From Neobacillus endophyticus (GTDB lineage Bacteria > Bacillota > Bacilli > Bacillales > Cytobacillaceae), in assembly GCF_013248975.1 (NCBI RefSeq), contig NZ_JABRWH010000001.1:2500001-2564000 (forward strand): a stretch of 64,000 bases of DNA. The letters are read 5' to 3'. Shown here one piece after another: positions 36,749 to 46,615 of the stretch. Below the pieces are notes generated by a model that had not been told where the DNA came from, searched no databases, and saw nothing but the letters and a program-made list of their open reading frames with translations. Made by a program: the position numbers and the translations under genes. Each line of letters opens with the position of its first letter. Within the stretch, counting starts at the first letter, position 1.

Positions 36749-38308
36749 ATGTTTGCAGCAGGACAAAAGGAAATGCAGCTAATGGATCGGTATACGATGG
36801 AAAAACTCGGATTGCCAGGTGTTGTGTTAATGGAAAATGCCGGAGCGAAAGTAGTCGATGAAATTGTAAAGAGTTCTTCTCGTGACAAACCCAAAATCAT
36901 TGTTCTTGCAGGTAAGGGAAATAATGGCGGAGACGGCTTTGTCATTGCCCGCCGATTATTTGATTTGGGCTTGAATCCGGTATTATTTTTACTTTCAGTG
37001 CCAGAGCAGGTAAAGGGAGATGCAAAAGTGCATCTTGATGTCTACATAAACCGGGGGCTGCCCTTTGTCGTTCTTGGTGAAGATACATGGGAAATACTTG
37101 TAGCTGAATTAAATCAGGCGGATATTATAGTAGATGCTATGTTGGGAACAGGGATCTCCGGCGCTATTCGTGCGCCCTTCGATGAAGTGATTTTATTGAT
37201 AAATAAGTTTGCAGGAAAAAAACTCATCGTTTCTGTAGACATCCCATCTGGTGTAAGCAGTGACACTGGGAAGGTAGAGAGTCATGCCGTCAAAGCAACA
37301 ATGACGGTTACCTTTGTATTTCCAAAAAAGGGATTTTTCTTAAATCAAGGCCCGCAATATGTAGGAGATTGGAAGGCTGTTGATATTTCAGTACCTACTT
37401 CGATCACATCAAAATTGGGTTTGAAGTTGCCAGGGGTTCTGACTACGGAACTTGCAAAAGCCGCGGTGCCGGCCCGTCCTAAACATGGACATAAAGGTAC
37501 ATTCGGCCATGCTTTGATTATAGGAGGATCAATGCCATATGTGGGAGCCCCGATTTTTTCTGCAAAGGCTGCCATTAAGTCTGGTGCTGGCTTAGTTACT
37601 TTAGCTGTCCCAAAAAGCATTTATCCGATTGCAGCAGCTCAAAATCCGGAATCGTTATTTTTACCATTAGCAGATGAAAATGGCCATTTTACAGGAGGAG
37701 CGGTGGATGAGTTAGGCCCGAAGCTGCAACAATTTGATAGTGTTGCAATTGGTCCAGGAATGGGGCGTTTTTTCAATGGAGAAGAATGGATGAAGTCGTT
37801 CTTGGCTGAACTGGAAGAGCAATCTCTTGTTATAGATGCCGATGCCCTTTATTTATTACGAAACCATCTCGATGTCATCAAGGAATACAAAGGGAAGGTT
37901 ATATTTACACCGCATCCTGGAGAAATGGCGCGTATATTGAATAAAACGGTAAAAGAAGTGGAGGAAGAGCGAATTGAAATCGCAAAATCCTTTGCTGAAA
38001 GATATAATGTCTATTTGTTGTTGAAAGGTCACCGAACCATTATGTCTACACCGGATGGAGAAGTTTATATCAATCCACATGGAAATGATGCTCTAGGAAA
38101 AGGCGGTAGCGGTGATGTTTTGACAGGGGTAATTGCCTCTTTTCTTGCGCAAGGTGCCACGCCGATTCATTCGATGATAGCCGCTAGCTATCTGCATGCG
38201 AGGGCCGGGGAAGAAAAGGCAAAAGTACTGTCCCATTACGGCGTGACGCCATTAGATATTATTGATGGAGTGAGAGAGCAGTTAAACTTGATACTTCCTT
38301 CCGTTTAG
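36749..38308 (+). CDS. nnrDE: Bifunctional NAD(P)H-hydrate epimerase / ADP-dependent dehydratase
   Basis: 519 residues, a metabolite-repair enzyme that restores damaged NAD(P)H hydrates. N-terminal YjeF_N epimerase domain (1-220): VVLMENAGAKVVDEI, KGNNGGDGFVIARRL, VDAMLGTGISG, VDIPSGVSSDTG. C-terminal ribokinase-like dehydratase domain (230-519): KHGHKGTFGHALIIGGS, KSGAGLVTLAVP, FTPHPGEMARI and the GKGGSGDVLTGVIASFLAQG anion hole with the catalytic Asp. Start at ATG 36749 after GAGGGGG; the frame is open for another 59 codons upstream, but those overlap the divergent gene and do not belong to the family. Often in Bacillus next to alr and acpS; not here. Confidence 0.95.
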   Translation: MFAAGQKEMQLMDRYTMEKLGLPGVVLMENAGAKVVDEIVKSSSRDKPKIIVLAGKGNNGGDGFVIARRLFDLGLNPVLFLLSVPEQVKGDAKVHLDVYINRGLPFVVLGEDTWEILVAELNQADIIVDAMLGTGISGAIRAPFDEVILLINKFAGKKLIVSVDIPSGVSSDTGKVESHAVKATMTVTFVFPKKGFFLNQGPQYVGDWKAVDISVPTSITSKLGLKLPGVLTTELAKAAVPARPKHGHKGTFGHALIIGGSMPYVGAPIFSAKAAIKSGAGLVTLAVPKSIYPIAAAQNPESLFLPLADENGHFTGGAVDELGPKLQQFDSVAIGPGMGRFFNGEEWMKSFLAELEEQSLVIDADALYLLRNHLDVIKEYKGKVIFTPHPGEMARILNKTVKEVEEERIEIAKSFAERYNVYLLLKGHRTIMSTPDGEVYINPHGNDALGKGGSGDVLTGVIASFLAQGATPIHSMIAASYLHARAGEEKAKVLSHYGVTPLDIIDGVREQLNLILPSV

Positions 38309-38468
38309 TGGCTAAATGAATTTTTATATCGGTCACCAAAAGAGGATCATATTGTCCATGAGCAGCGTTTCATGGAAAGAAATTCTTCACTATCCCTTAA
38401 CAGGCACCAATAGCTAAATCTGGGGCCAGAGCCCAAAAGAAATTACAACTCTGGGAATGGCTCAAGAA

Positions 38469-38503
38469 AAAGGGTTATCGGCATTTACGCCGATAACCCT
38501 TTA
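38469..38503. terminator. Bidirectional terminator between nnr and the RND gene
   Basis: Perfect stem AGGGTTATCGGC/GCCGATAACCCT (38471-38482, 38489-38500) with A-run on one side and TTTAA on the other. The 160 bases between it and nnr carry nothing I recognise. Confidence 0.88.
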
Positions 38504-38505
38504 AT

Positions 38506-41500
38506 TTAGGATTCCACTGAATTCCGTTTAAAAAGTTTTCTCCTAATTCTATCTAAAATAGAGTACATCACCGGTACGATGACAAGTGTTAATAGAGTTG
38601 ATGTGGATAAACCGGAAATAACTACAATGGCTAAGGAGCGGGAAATGAGTCCGCCATCTGTTGACAAAGCCAGCGGTGTCAATGCTCCAATCGTAGCAAC
38701 AGCTGTCATTAAGATCGGACGAATCCGGACGGCGCCTGCTTCAATAAGGGAATCCAGCGGGTTTATTCCGGCTGCCTCATTTTGTTTAACTTTATCAACA
38801 AGGACGATCGCATTTGTTACAACAATTCCGATCAACATTAATACCCCTACTAATGCCGGCATTCCGAGTGATTCATGGGTTAACAATAAACCAAAAATCA
38901 CACCGACAAAAACAAATGGCAAAGAGAAAAGAATGGCAAATGGAGCGAGCATTTCACTGAATGTGACCATCATGACTAAATAAACTAAAACGATACTAAT
39001 ACCGATTGCCAGGAACATGTTACTAAAACCTTCACTTATCGATTTTGCTTCACCTTCAAAGTAATAACTTACACCTTTAGGCACTTTTACAGTGGCGACT
39101 TTTTGCTTGATCAGCTTTTGAACCTGAGCACTGTTGTCGGATGTGAATTTGCCGTTAATCGATACATAGTCTTGTTTATTTAACCGTTGGATCGAAGTAG
39201 GGCCATTGGTTATTTGCACCGTTGCTATATTTCTTAACGTAATATCGTCTCCAAGCGAGTTTGTTATTTTCAAATCGCCGATTTTATCAAGTGAATCCAG
39301 TTTTTCAGTGTCAAGCTGAACATTTACATCTGTTGTTTTCTTATTTAATTCCACATTTGTGACAGTCGATCCGCTGAGCATATCTCGGATCGAACTGGCT
39401 ATCATCCCTTGATAAAGTCCGTTTTGGGCGGCTTTGTCATTGTCTATTTTGACGGAAATTTGCGGTCTGACTGCCTTCACATTTGAAGTGACCTCAGCAA
39501 CATCAGGGATATTTTTAATCGCATTTACATAGTCTGATGCAGCTTTATTTAATTCGTTTGTACTCGCGCCTTTCACGATCATGACAAGGCCGCCGCCTCC
39601 AGTGATGTTTCCAGTTGCGGTAAGGGTTGTATTGAAATCTTTACCAAAGCCAGTAGTGTGTTTACGAACATCGTCCTCAAATTTACTGGCATCGGCATTA
39701 TTTTTCAAGGTCACCTGAATATTAGAGCGGCCTGCAGTGACAGTAGTTTGATAATTGGCAACCTGATTGGTATCCTCAAGTACTTTCTCCACCTGAGCAG
39801 CAATGGAATTTGCTATTTCAATTGAAGTTCCAACCGGCATGTCAGTGTTAACATTATAATAAATCGAAGCCTCTTGCGGGAAAAAGTTTATTGGTACCTT
39901 TTTTACGGACAAGATGGAGGAAGCCAATAATAAAATGCTTAATCCGATGACAATGACTTTATGATTCAGCGACCAAACAAGTATTTTCTTGTAACCTTTT
40001 TGCAGGAGCGTTTCACGATGTTCCACTGGTTTTAAATTTAGTAAAAATAATCTCGATAAAACCGGAATGACCGTCACTGCGATGATGAGTGAGAAGCCAA
40101 TGGATATGACCACACTCCAGGCAAACGGGGCAAAGAACTTGCCGACAATTCCCGGTACAAATGCCAATGGGATAAAGACCCCGATCGTAGTAATGGTTGA
40201 TGATGTAATAGCTGATGCGACTTCCTTCGTTGCCGATAAAACAAAGCTTGCATTTCGTTCCTCTTTTTTGGAAAGGAGAATCCGGCGGTACAGATTCTCG
40301 ATCACAACTATACTATCATCCACTACACGGCCGACTGCAACAGCAATAGCTGCTAGTGTCATCATATTTAAGGAGTAATCCATTTGTTTCAAGAAAACCA
40401 TTGTGACCAAAATGGATAAAGGGATAGATAACAAGGCAATAATAGTTGTCCGAAAATTTCTCAAAAACAGCAAAGTGACGACGGCTGCTAAAAGGGCCCC
40501 GAATAAGGCTTCACGCAGCATGGATTGAACAGATTGATAAATGGTGACGGACTCATCACGGATTGTAGAAATCTCATAGCCTTTTGGCAATGTGATTTCT
40601 TTCAATTTTGCTTTCACATTATTAACAATCGCGACTGTGTTGGCTCCGACATTCGGCTGAATTCCGACGACTAATGCAGGCTTTCCATTTAGTCTTGTAA
40701 TGTTCGCCTGTGCAGTCGGTTCGTATGTCACTGTTGAAATATCGCCTAGCTTAACAGTATTGATCGTCATGCTTGGAGTTGTACTTGAATTTGTTGACGG
40801 TTTTACGGCAGTATTGCTGTTGTTTGCCATGGACGATAGATTTTGCTCATTGGCCTTACTGATTTGATCAATACCAGTCTGCAGTTGTTTCAGAGCACCT
40901 TGAAGTTGTGTAAGCTTGCTCTGTTCCTGCTGTAATTTCACCTTTAATGTTTGGGCTTCCTGAGCTGTTTCCTGAGTAGGTTTAGGGTTTGCAGCGAGCC
41001 CTTGGAGTTTTGCCTGATCTGCCTGCATCACGGCGGCCAATTGGTTGATACCGGTTGTCAGCTGAATTTCCTGTTGTAATAATTCAGCCTGTTTGGAGGT
41101 CATCCCCACCGATTTTCCCAGACTACCAATGGCGCCACCCATTTGTTTAAATCCATCGCCAATAGAGGTGAAAGCATCTTCCATCCCTTTCGTGTTTTGG
41201 GTAATGTTCATGATGGAAATGTTTTTTATGTCATCTAGAGAATTAAGTTGTTTTCCTACCTGAACAGCCATGTCTTTATCATTCATTGTCACCTGGCCAG
41301 TCGGTGCTGACAGGTTGCTAGCTTGTATGGCTTGTTTCACTTTATCAAGTGTTAAATTATATTTTTTTAATTTGTCAGGGTCAATTTTAATCGTTACTTG
41401 TTTATCGGTCGTGCCGTAAACAGTTACGCTTGAGATATCTGGAATATCGGACAATTTGGGTTGAACTTGATCTTCGATGAATGCTTGCACTTGGTCTGAT

Positions 41501-41943
41501 TTCTCACCATTTCCTTTTACTGCAAACATGTAGATAGGCTGGGAAGTTGGTCCTTGTTTTTGAACTGCGGATGCTTTTGCCGTATCAGGTAATTTCACTT
41601 TTGCCAATGCTTCATTTACATCTGATTGTGCTTTTTCCATACTGGCTTCCATGGAAAATTCCATAATGACGTTCGCGCTGTTTGCTGATGATACGACATA
41701 TAGGTTGTTTAAACCGGTTAATGTAGAAAGTTCATCTTCAAGAGGTTTGCCCACATCCTCGGATACTTGGGATGGCGTTGCACCTGGATATGAGACATTG
41801 AATGATAAGTAGGGAATATCCACATTTGGATACTGCTCCAGCTTCATCGTTGCGGTTGCATAAATGCCTCCACCAAAGATGAGAGCGATGATAATAAAAA
41901 TAAGGCCTGCATTTTTTAAAGAGAATTTTGTAAAAAAACTCAC
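38506..41943 (-). CDS. RND-family efflux transporter (SwrC/AcrB-like) with coiled-coil insertion
   Basis: 1145 residues, twelve membrane helices in two repeats; a proton-driven exporter like B. subtilis SwrC (surfactin resistance, about 1065 residues). N-terminus MSFFTKFSLKNAGLIFIIIA and EQYPNVDIPYLSFNVSYPGA are family standards. Helix 4 has AVAVGRVVDDSIVVIENLYRR, which places two Asp in the proton relay; helix 10-12 regions are present (LIGIVVTNAIVLVDK). Odd: residues about 248-392 are an inserted Gln-rich coiled coil plus Ser/Thr/Asn linker in the first extracytoplasmic loop. No membrane-fusion partner is adjacent. It also ends at a shared terminator with nnr. RBS AAGGAAGTG on the minus strand. 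Confidence 0.93.
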   Translation of the reverse strand: MSFFTKFSLKNAGLIFIIIALIFGGGIYATATMKLEQYPNVDIPYLSFNVSYPGATPSQVSEDVGKPLEDELSTLTGLNNLYVVSSANSANVIMEFSMEASMEKAQSDVNEALAKVKLPDTAKASAVQKQGPTSQPIYMFAVKGNGEKSDQVQAFIEDQVQPKLSDIPDISSVTVYGTTDKQVTIKIDPDKLKKYNLTLDKVKQAIQASNLSAPTGQVTMNDKDMAVQVGKQLNSLDDIKNISIMNITQNTKGMEDAFTSIGDGFKQMGGAIGSLGKSVGMTSKQAELLQQEIQLTTGINQLAAVMQADQAKLQGLAANPKPTQETAQEAQTLKVKLQQEQSKLTQLQGALKQLQTGIDQISKANEQNLSSMANNSNTAVKPSTNSSTTPSMTINTVKLGDISTVTYEPTAQANITRLNGKPALVVGIQPNVGANTVAIVNNVKAKLKEITLPKGYEISTIRDESVTIYQSVQSMLREALFGALLAAVVTLLFLRNFRTTIIALLSIPLSILVTMVFLKQMDYSLNMMTLAAIAVAVGRVVDDSIVVIENLYRRILLSKKEERNASFVLSATKEVASAITSSTITTIGVFIPLAFVPGIVGKFFAPFAWSVVISIGFSLIIAVTVIPVLSRLFLLNLKPVEHRETLLQKGYKKILVWSLNHKVIVIGLSILLLASSILSVKKVPINFFPQEASIYYNVNTDMPVGTSIEIANSIAAQVEKVLEDTNQVANYQTTVTAGRSNIQVTLKNNADASKFEDDVRKHTTGFGKDFNTTLTATGNITGGGGLVMIVKGASTNELNKAASDYVNAIKNIPDVAEVTSNVKAVRPQISVKIDNDKAAQNGLYQGMIASSIRDMLSGSTVTNVELNKKTTDVNVQLDTEKLDSLDKIGDLKITNSLGDDITLRNIATVQITNGPTSIQRLNKQDYVSINGKFTSDNSAQVQKLIKQKVATVKVPKGVSYYFEGEAKSISEGFSNMFLAIGISIVLVYLVMMVTFSEMLAPFAILFSLPFVFVGVIFGLLLTHESLGMPALVGVLMLIGIVVTNAIVLVDKVKQNEAAGINPLDSLIEAGAVRIRPILMTAVATIGALTPLALSTDGGLISRSLAIVVISGLSTSTLLTLVIVPVMYSILDRIRRKLFKRNSVES

Positions 41944-42231
41944 AAAGCCACTTCCTTTTAAGTGATAGGTAAATTGTAATCAACTGTATTAATTATATAG
42001 CTCCACAGCATGAATTCAATAGTTTTTGTTTCCATATTTTCGGGAATTGCAACTTTTTAAAATATGTAAATATTACTATAAAAGTTTCGAAAATTTCATG
42101 GTAAAATTGTTCTATAAATAGCTAAAAATCGACAAAATTCAACATGCTCTTAATAAGGATAATCCATTATCTGCTATTGATAGTTTTTGATTAATCAGCT
42201 GTCATAGTTCATGATTGAAAGGCAGAGAAAA
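41944..42231. other. Divergent promoter region between RND and GGDEF-EAL genes
   Basis: 288 AT-rich bases with no gene. It must carry promoters in both directions. I see possible -10 words but no pair with good spacing, and no recognised operator. Confidence 0.3.
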
Positions 42232-44538
42232 ATGAAACTAAAAGTAAAAACACTTCTAGTGGTAAGCAGCACGATGTTACTTTTTCTAGCACTTCTATCT
42301 TCGGTTCTACAACCATACTTATTTAAGGATTCATTGACATTGGATCGAACAAATACAATGAAAGAGCTGACGGATGTAAAGAATACTATTATCACAGAAA
42401 TGGACAATTTGAATGGGACCAATCGGGATTGGGCTGTTTGGGACGATGCTTATTCTTATATGACTGGTAAATATCCTAATTTCACCAAAGTGAATGTTAG
42501 TAATGATACGTTTGAGAATGATCAAGTTGATTTTCTTGTTTTCTTGACTAATCAGGGAAAAGTTTTTTTTCAAAAGGGCTATGATACTGCCACACATAAA
42601 CCGATTCAATTAAATAAGAGTTTTGCAGAGACATTTATTCCAATTATGCAAAATGCTGATGTGACCAACCATACCGTTTTAGTAAATACGGATTTGGGGT
42701 TAACCATGTCGAGTTTTCAAAAAATATACAGAGGCAATGGAGATGGTCCATCACCTGGAATACTTATAATGGGAAGAATAATGGATCATAATCTTGTGAA
42801 TGAATTGGGAGAAAATCTCTCAGTTAATCTTTCTCTTCATCATTACCAAAAGAAGACAGCGTCTTTTAAAGTAATTGCAGAACCTATAAGTGAGACTAAA
42901 ATAAAGGGATCACTTTATTTGTCCGATTATACGAAAAAGGCTTCCTACGTCATCAATCTTGTGGTGAAACGGGATTTTTATCTCCAGAAAAAAGCGAATA
43001 TTAAGCAACTATTTTTCTATATCATTTTGTCTACTTTGTTTCTGATTATGCTCATTATCTTTCTCTTAAATCGCTTTATCCTTTCGCGGGTTCATGATTT
43101 ATCGAGACAGTTAGATGATATCCAAGACAAAAAAGACATTCATGCAAGAATTAAATTATTTAAGCGCCACCGTGATGAACTGGCCAACCTCGAAAATTCT
43201 ATTAATAGAATGCTTTCCTCCCTTGAAGAAAAACATAATGCTGTTATTAACCTGGCTTACTACGACCAGCTTACGGGTATTCCGAATCGCTATTTGTTTT
43301 TTGAAGAACTGAATCAGAGAATTGAGATTCAGCAGGGGCCATTTTCCATCCTTTTTTTCGATCTTGATGGTTTTAAATGGGTAAATGATTCTTTAGGACA
43401 TTCTGTCGGTGATGCTTTGTTGATTAGCGTTTGTGAACGTATCCAACCTATTATAGCGAAGAATAATGGACTATTGGCCCGCTATGGCGGAGATGAATTT
43501 GTTGCCTTGCTGCCAACCTTTGATAAATCGGAATTAGAAGAAATTGCTCGAACCGTTATGCAGGAGGTCGGAAGGGAATATCAGCTGGATTCCTTCAAAA
43601 CCTATGTAACTGCTAGTGTTGGTATCAGTATTTTTCCGCAGGATGGGGATACAGCAGAACAACTGCTGCAAAAGGCCGACATTGCCATGTACGAAGCAAA
43701 ACGCAATGGGAAGAATAAAGTGCAATTCTACCATGATTTAAGCAATGCCAATAGTTATAAAAATATACTGGAACTGGAAAAAGATTTAAAAACCGCTTTA
43801 TTTAAAAATCAATTAGAGCTATACTATCAAATTATTGTTAATGGACGTGACAAACAAATAACCGGTGTTGAAGCATTGCTGCGCTGGAATCATCCAACAA
43901 GAGGAATCATTTCCCCGGCAAGATTCATCCCGATCGCGGAAGAATCCGGGTTAATGCCGGCGATTGGGATGTGGGTCTTGGAGGAAGCTGTTAAGCAAAT
44001 GAAACAATGGCATCAACAAGGTTTCCATCTCACTTTGTCTGTCAATGTCTCTAAGTCACAGATGAAAGATTACAGCTTTATCGAAAAACTTGATCATGTT
44101 CTAAATAAATACCAGTTTCCGCTTTCCATGCTTCAAATCGAAATCACTGAAAGCGATATTGAGCATTATTTAAATGAAATAATAAAATTCACTGGGGAAC
44201 TAAAGAAGCGAGGAGTCAAAATTGCGCTGGATGATTTTGGAGTAGGTACCTCCTCTCTGTTATTTTTAAAAGAACTTCCGGTGGATACGATCAAAATCGA
44301 TCGCAGTTTTATTATTAAAATCCCTGCAGAGAAATTTGATGCTATTTTATTATCCGGGCTATTTGAAGTTATAAAGGGCTTGAACTTGGATGTGATTGTC
44401 GAAGGTATTGAAAGAGAAGAACAAATCGACTTCGTCAATTCGCACATAGAAGGTAAGCTGCAAGGATATTATTTCTCCCGTCCGATTGCCGCTTCCGAAT
44501 TAGAAAATGAAATATTAGCGAAAAGAAATGGCTCATAA
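42232..44538 (+). CDS. CHASE4-HAMP-GGDEF-EAL cyclic-di-GMP enzyme
   Basis: 768 residues. N-terminal membrane helix (LLVVSSTMLLFLALLSSV), extracellular CHASE4-like sensor (about 30-260, with RDWAVWDDAYSYMTG), a second helix (FFYIILSTLFLIMLIIFLL), HAMP linker, GGDEF cyclase domain and EAL phosphodiesterase domain. The cyclase site is intact (RYGGDEFVALL), but the I-site RxxD is replaced by AKNN, so feedback inhibition is probably lost. The EAL site is intact: GVEALLRW, NVSKSQ, IEITES, ALDDFGVGTSS, IKIDRSF, VEGIE. Both activities are therefore possible. ATG 42232 follows AAAGGCAGAG; 42211 is in frame without a ribosome site. Confidence 0.92.
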   Translation: MKLKVKTLLVVSSTMLLFLALLSSVLQPYLFKDSLTLDRTNTMKELTDVKNTIITEMDNLNGTNRDWAVWDDAYSYMTGKYPNFTKVNVSNDTFENDQVDFLVFLTNQGKVFFQKGYDTATHKPIQLNKSFAETFIPIMQNADVTNHTVLVNTDLGLTMSSFQKIYRGNGDGPSPGILIMGRIMDHNLVNELGENLSVNLSLHHYQKKTASFKVIAEPISETKIKGSLYLSDYTKKASYVINLVVKRDFYLQKKANIKQLFFYIILSTLFLIMLIIFLLNRFILSRVHDLSRQLDDIQDKKDIHARIKLFKRHRDELANLENSINRMLSSLEEKHNAVINLAYYDQLTGIPNRYLFFEELNQRIEIQQGPFSILFFDLDGFKWVNDSLGHSVGDALLISVCERIQPIIAKNNGLLARYGGDEFVALLPTFDKSELEEIARTVMQEVGREYQLDSFKTYVTASVGISIFPQDGDTAEQLLQKADIAMYEAKRNGKNKVQFYHDLSNANSYKNILELEKDLKTALFKNQLELYYQIIVNGRDKQITGVEALLRWNHPTRGIISPARFIPIAEESGLMPAIGMWVLEEAVKQMKQWHQQGFHLTLSVNVSKSQMKDYSFIEKLDHVLNKYQFPLSMLQIEITESDIEHYLNEIIKFTGELKKRGVKIALDDFGVGTSSLLFLKELPVDTIKIDRSFIIKIPAEKFDAILLSGLFEVIKGLNLDVIVEGIEREEQIDFVNSHIEGKLQGYYFSRPIAASELENEILAKRNGS

Positions 44539-44547
44539 TGTGATCAT

Positions 44548-44579
44548 AAAAAGGCTGGTAAATTCTAGCCTTTTTTTTG
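44548..44579 (+). terminator. Terminator of the GGDEF-EAL gene
   Basis: AAGGCT/AGCCTT (44551-44556, 44567-44572) followed by eight T. Confidence 0.85.
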
Positions 44580-44696
44580 CACCCAAAATCATTTTCTTCG
44601 AAAATATAATAACCGCAGAGTTAAAATAATAGAATAATAAAACAAAATAATTTCTACTTCTCTAGTAACCTATCTGTGACTTGAGTAATTACGTGT

Positions 44697-44709
44697 GGTG
44701 CCTGACACC
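44697..44709. repeat. Copy of the GGTGCCTGACACC repeat, half-element
   Basis: Single 13-base copy just upstream of the arginase-family gene. A GTG inside it (44695) would give a false, too-long start for that gene. No complementary arm is nearby. Confidence 0.8.
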
Positions 44710-44742
44710 AATTTTTACAACGTTCTTAAGGAGATGAAAGAA

Positions 44743-45528
44743 TTGGGTTTATTAAGAAAAGGAATTAGTATTGTTGAATTTGATGAGACTTATTTTGCTC
44801 AAGAAAGGCTGCAAAGGCTCCCGCATGAGGATATTGACGTTCGGCAAATTCATCATGTGAATCTTTTTTGTGAGGATCATGCCTTGTCACAGTTAAGCAG
44901 TGAACTTGGCAAAAGGAGCCAAAAAGGAATTACCTTTATCGGAAGCGGGAATTATCATTATCTCACCTATTTATTGCTAAAAGAAATTTGGGAACCTTTT
45001 TCTATGGTTTTATTTGATAACCATCCAGATTTAGAGCTTAATCCAGATAGGGGTGAAAGCGTGCTCTCCTGCGGTTCATGGGTATCACATGCCTTACGGG
45101 ATATCTCATTATTGAAACAGGTTGTCATCATTGGCCCTACCGCTGAATTAGAACACCATGTTCACCATCCACGTGTTATTCTCTTTCCGTTTAATGGCAG
45201 ACATCAATATTCGTTAAAGGCCATTCTTTCCGTCATTCATACACAAAATGTATACATCAGTATTGATAAAGACGTTTTAAATACTGCTGAAGCTTCGACA
45301 AACTGGGACCAGGGAGTCATGAGTCTGGCTGACTTAACTCATTATCTTGAAATGATTTTAAAATATAAAAAGGCACAAGGGATTGATATTTGCGGGGAAG
45401 CATCAATCTCTCCTGTGGACTTATTGGTCCCACGCTATCAATCCATTATTCAAAAAAATGAACGAGCAAATTTACAAATTTTACAGACATGCCTTAAAGG
45501 AACTCAAATTCAAACCAGAAGTGCATAG
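44743..45528 (+). CDS. Arginase/ureohydrolase-superfamily protein
   Basis: About 261 residues. Metal-binding motifs of the arginase fold are recognisable but divergent: GSGNYHYLTYLL in place of GGDHS, FDNHPDLE for DAHxD, SIDKDVLN for SxDxD, and a late CGEASIS with the Glu. Two Mn2+ would be bound; the substrate (arginine, agmatine, formiminoglutamate or none) cannot be told, and no arginine degradation genes adjoin. Start TTG at 44743 chosen for AAGGAG nine bases upstream; the frame is open further, into the repeat at 44697, but those residues look wrong. Next gene follows after 78 bases. Confidence 0.78.
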   Translation: MGLLRKGISIVEFDETYFAQERLQRLPHEDIDVRQIHHVNLFCEDHALSQLSSELGKRSQKGITFIGSGNYHYLTYLLLKEIWEPFSMVLFDNHPDLELNPDRGESVLSCGSWVSHALRDISLLKQVVIIGPTAELEHHVHHPRVILFPFNGRHQYSLKAILSVIHTQNVYISIDKDVLNTAEASTNWDQGVMSLADLTHYLEMILKYKKAQGIDICGEASISPVDLLVPRYQSIIQKNERANLQILQTCLKGTQIQTRSA

Positions 45529-45606
45529 GCATTACTATTTACTTGTTTCAGGCTTCGGCTGAGGTGTATGTTATAAGTACTGAAGACAATAGAGAGGGGT
45601 ACTTGT

Positions 45607-46512
45607 ATGAAATTTGGTGTAATCGGGCTAGGTGATATTGCGAAAAAGGCATACCTTCCAGTCTATGGGGGGATCTCAGGAAGTGAATTTCATTTTTATA
45701 CAAGAAATCAGGAAAAACTTAAAACCATCGGCGAGCAGTACCGGTTTGCCAATCTCCATCATAATTTGGAATCTCTGATAAACAGCGGTATACAAGGTGC
45801 GTTTGTACATTCTTCAACCGCTGCACACCCAGAAATTGTAGAGAAATTATTAACACACAATATCCACGTTTTTGTCGATAAACCGATTGCGGACAATTAT
45901 GCTGAATCCAAAAGGCTGACCGATCTCGCAACGGGAAAAGGCTTAATTTTAATGACCGGCTTTAACCGAAGATATACTCCTACATACGGAGAATTGAAAA
46001 AGACAGCAGAACCGAATATGGTGATTGTTCAGAAAAACCGAAAAGGGCTTCCTGGTGAGCCAAGGGCTTTTATTTTTGATGATTTCATTCATGTCGTCGA
46101 TACGATGAGATATTTGTTCCCTTACCCGATTGAACAATTACTTGTGAATGGACGGATGGAGGGTGACATGCTTTATCATGTCGTCATTCAATTCGTATCT
46201 CCTAGTGCGACGGCCATCGGGATTATGAACCGGGATAATGGAACAAATGAGGAGATTGCACAAGTGATGGGACCGCATGAGAAAAAGACGGTAGTCAATG
46301 TGGCGCAGTTGACGGTTTCAAAAGGGTTGGAGAACATTGAAGTCCGCAGCGATGACTGGGAGCCAACATTGGTGAAACGAGGCTTTTTCTCAATGGTAGA
46401 AGACTTTATTCAGGCTGTCAGTGAGGGTTCGACACCTGCCATTTCCTCTCAAGACGCGCTAAAAACACATGAAATATGTGAAGAAATAATAGGAAAATTA
46501 TTAATAAAGTAA
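45607..46512 (+). CDS. Gfo/Idh/MocA-family oxidoreductase
   Basis: 301 residues. N-terminal NAD(P)-binding Rossmann domain (FGVIGLGDIAKKAYLPVY, G-x-G-x-x-A type) and the EKP-like signature VFVDKPIADNYAES near 96, where the Lys is the catalytic acid/base candidate. The C-terminal alpha/beta substrate domain includes a DDFIHVVDTMRYL (His candidate) block. Members oxidise or reduce sugars, inositols or related polyols; here the substrate is not evident. Monocistronic, RBS AGAGAGGGG. No sugar-transport genes adjoin. Confidence 0.9.
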   Translation: MKFGVIGLGDIAKKAYLPVYGGISGSEFHFYTRNQEKLKTIGEQYRFANLHHNLESLINSGIQGAFVHSSTAAHPEIVEKLLTHNIHVFVDKPIADNYAESKRLTDLATGKGLILMTGFNRRYTPTYGELKKTAEPNMVIVQKNRKGLPGEPRAFIFDDFIHVVDTMRYLFPYPIEQLLVNGRMEGDMLYHVVIQFVSPSATAIGIMNRDNGTNEEIAQVMGPHEKKTVVNVAQLTVSKGLENIEVRSDDWEPTLVKRGFFSMVEDFIQAVSEGSTPAISSQDALKTHEICEEIIGKLLIK

Positions 46513-46615
46513 TTGTACGGAATTTGTTAATATTATCCCAACTATTAAGAAGGGCATATGGTATCGTTCAATTAAGAGGAATGTTTTTAGTAAATCTTAA
46601 GGAGGGTTTACTAAC

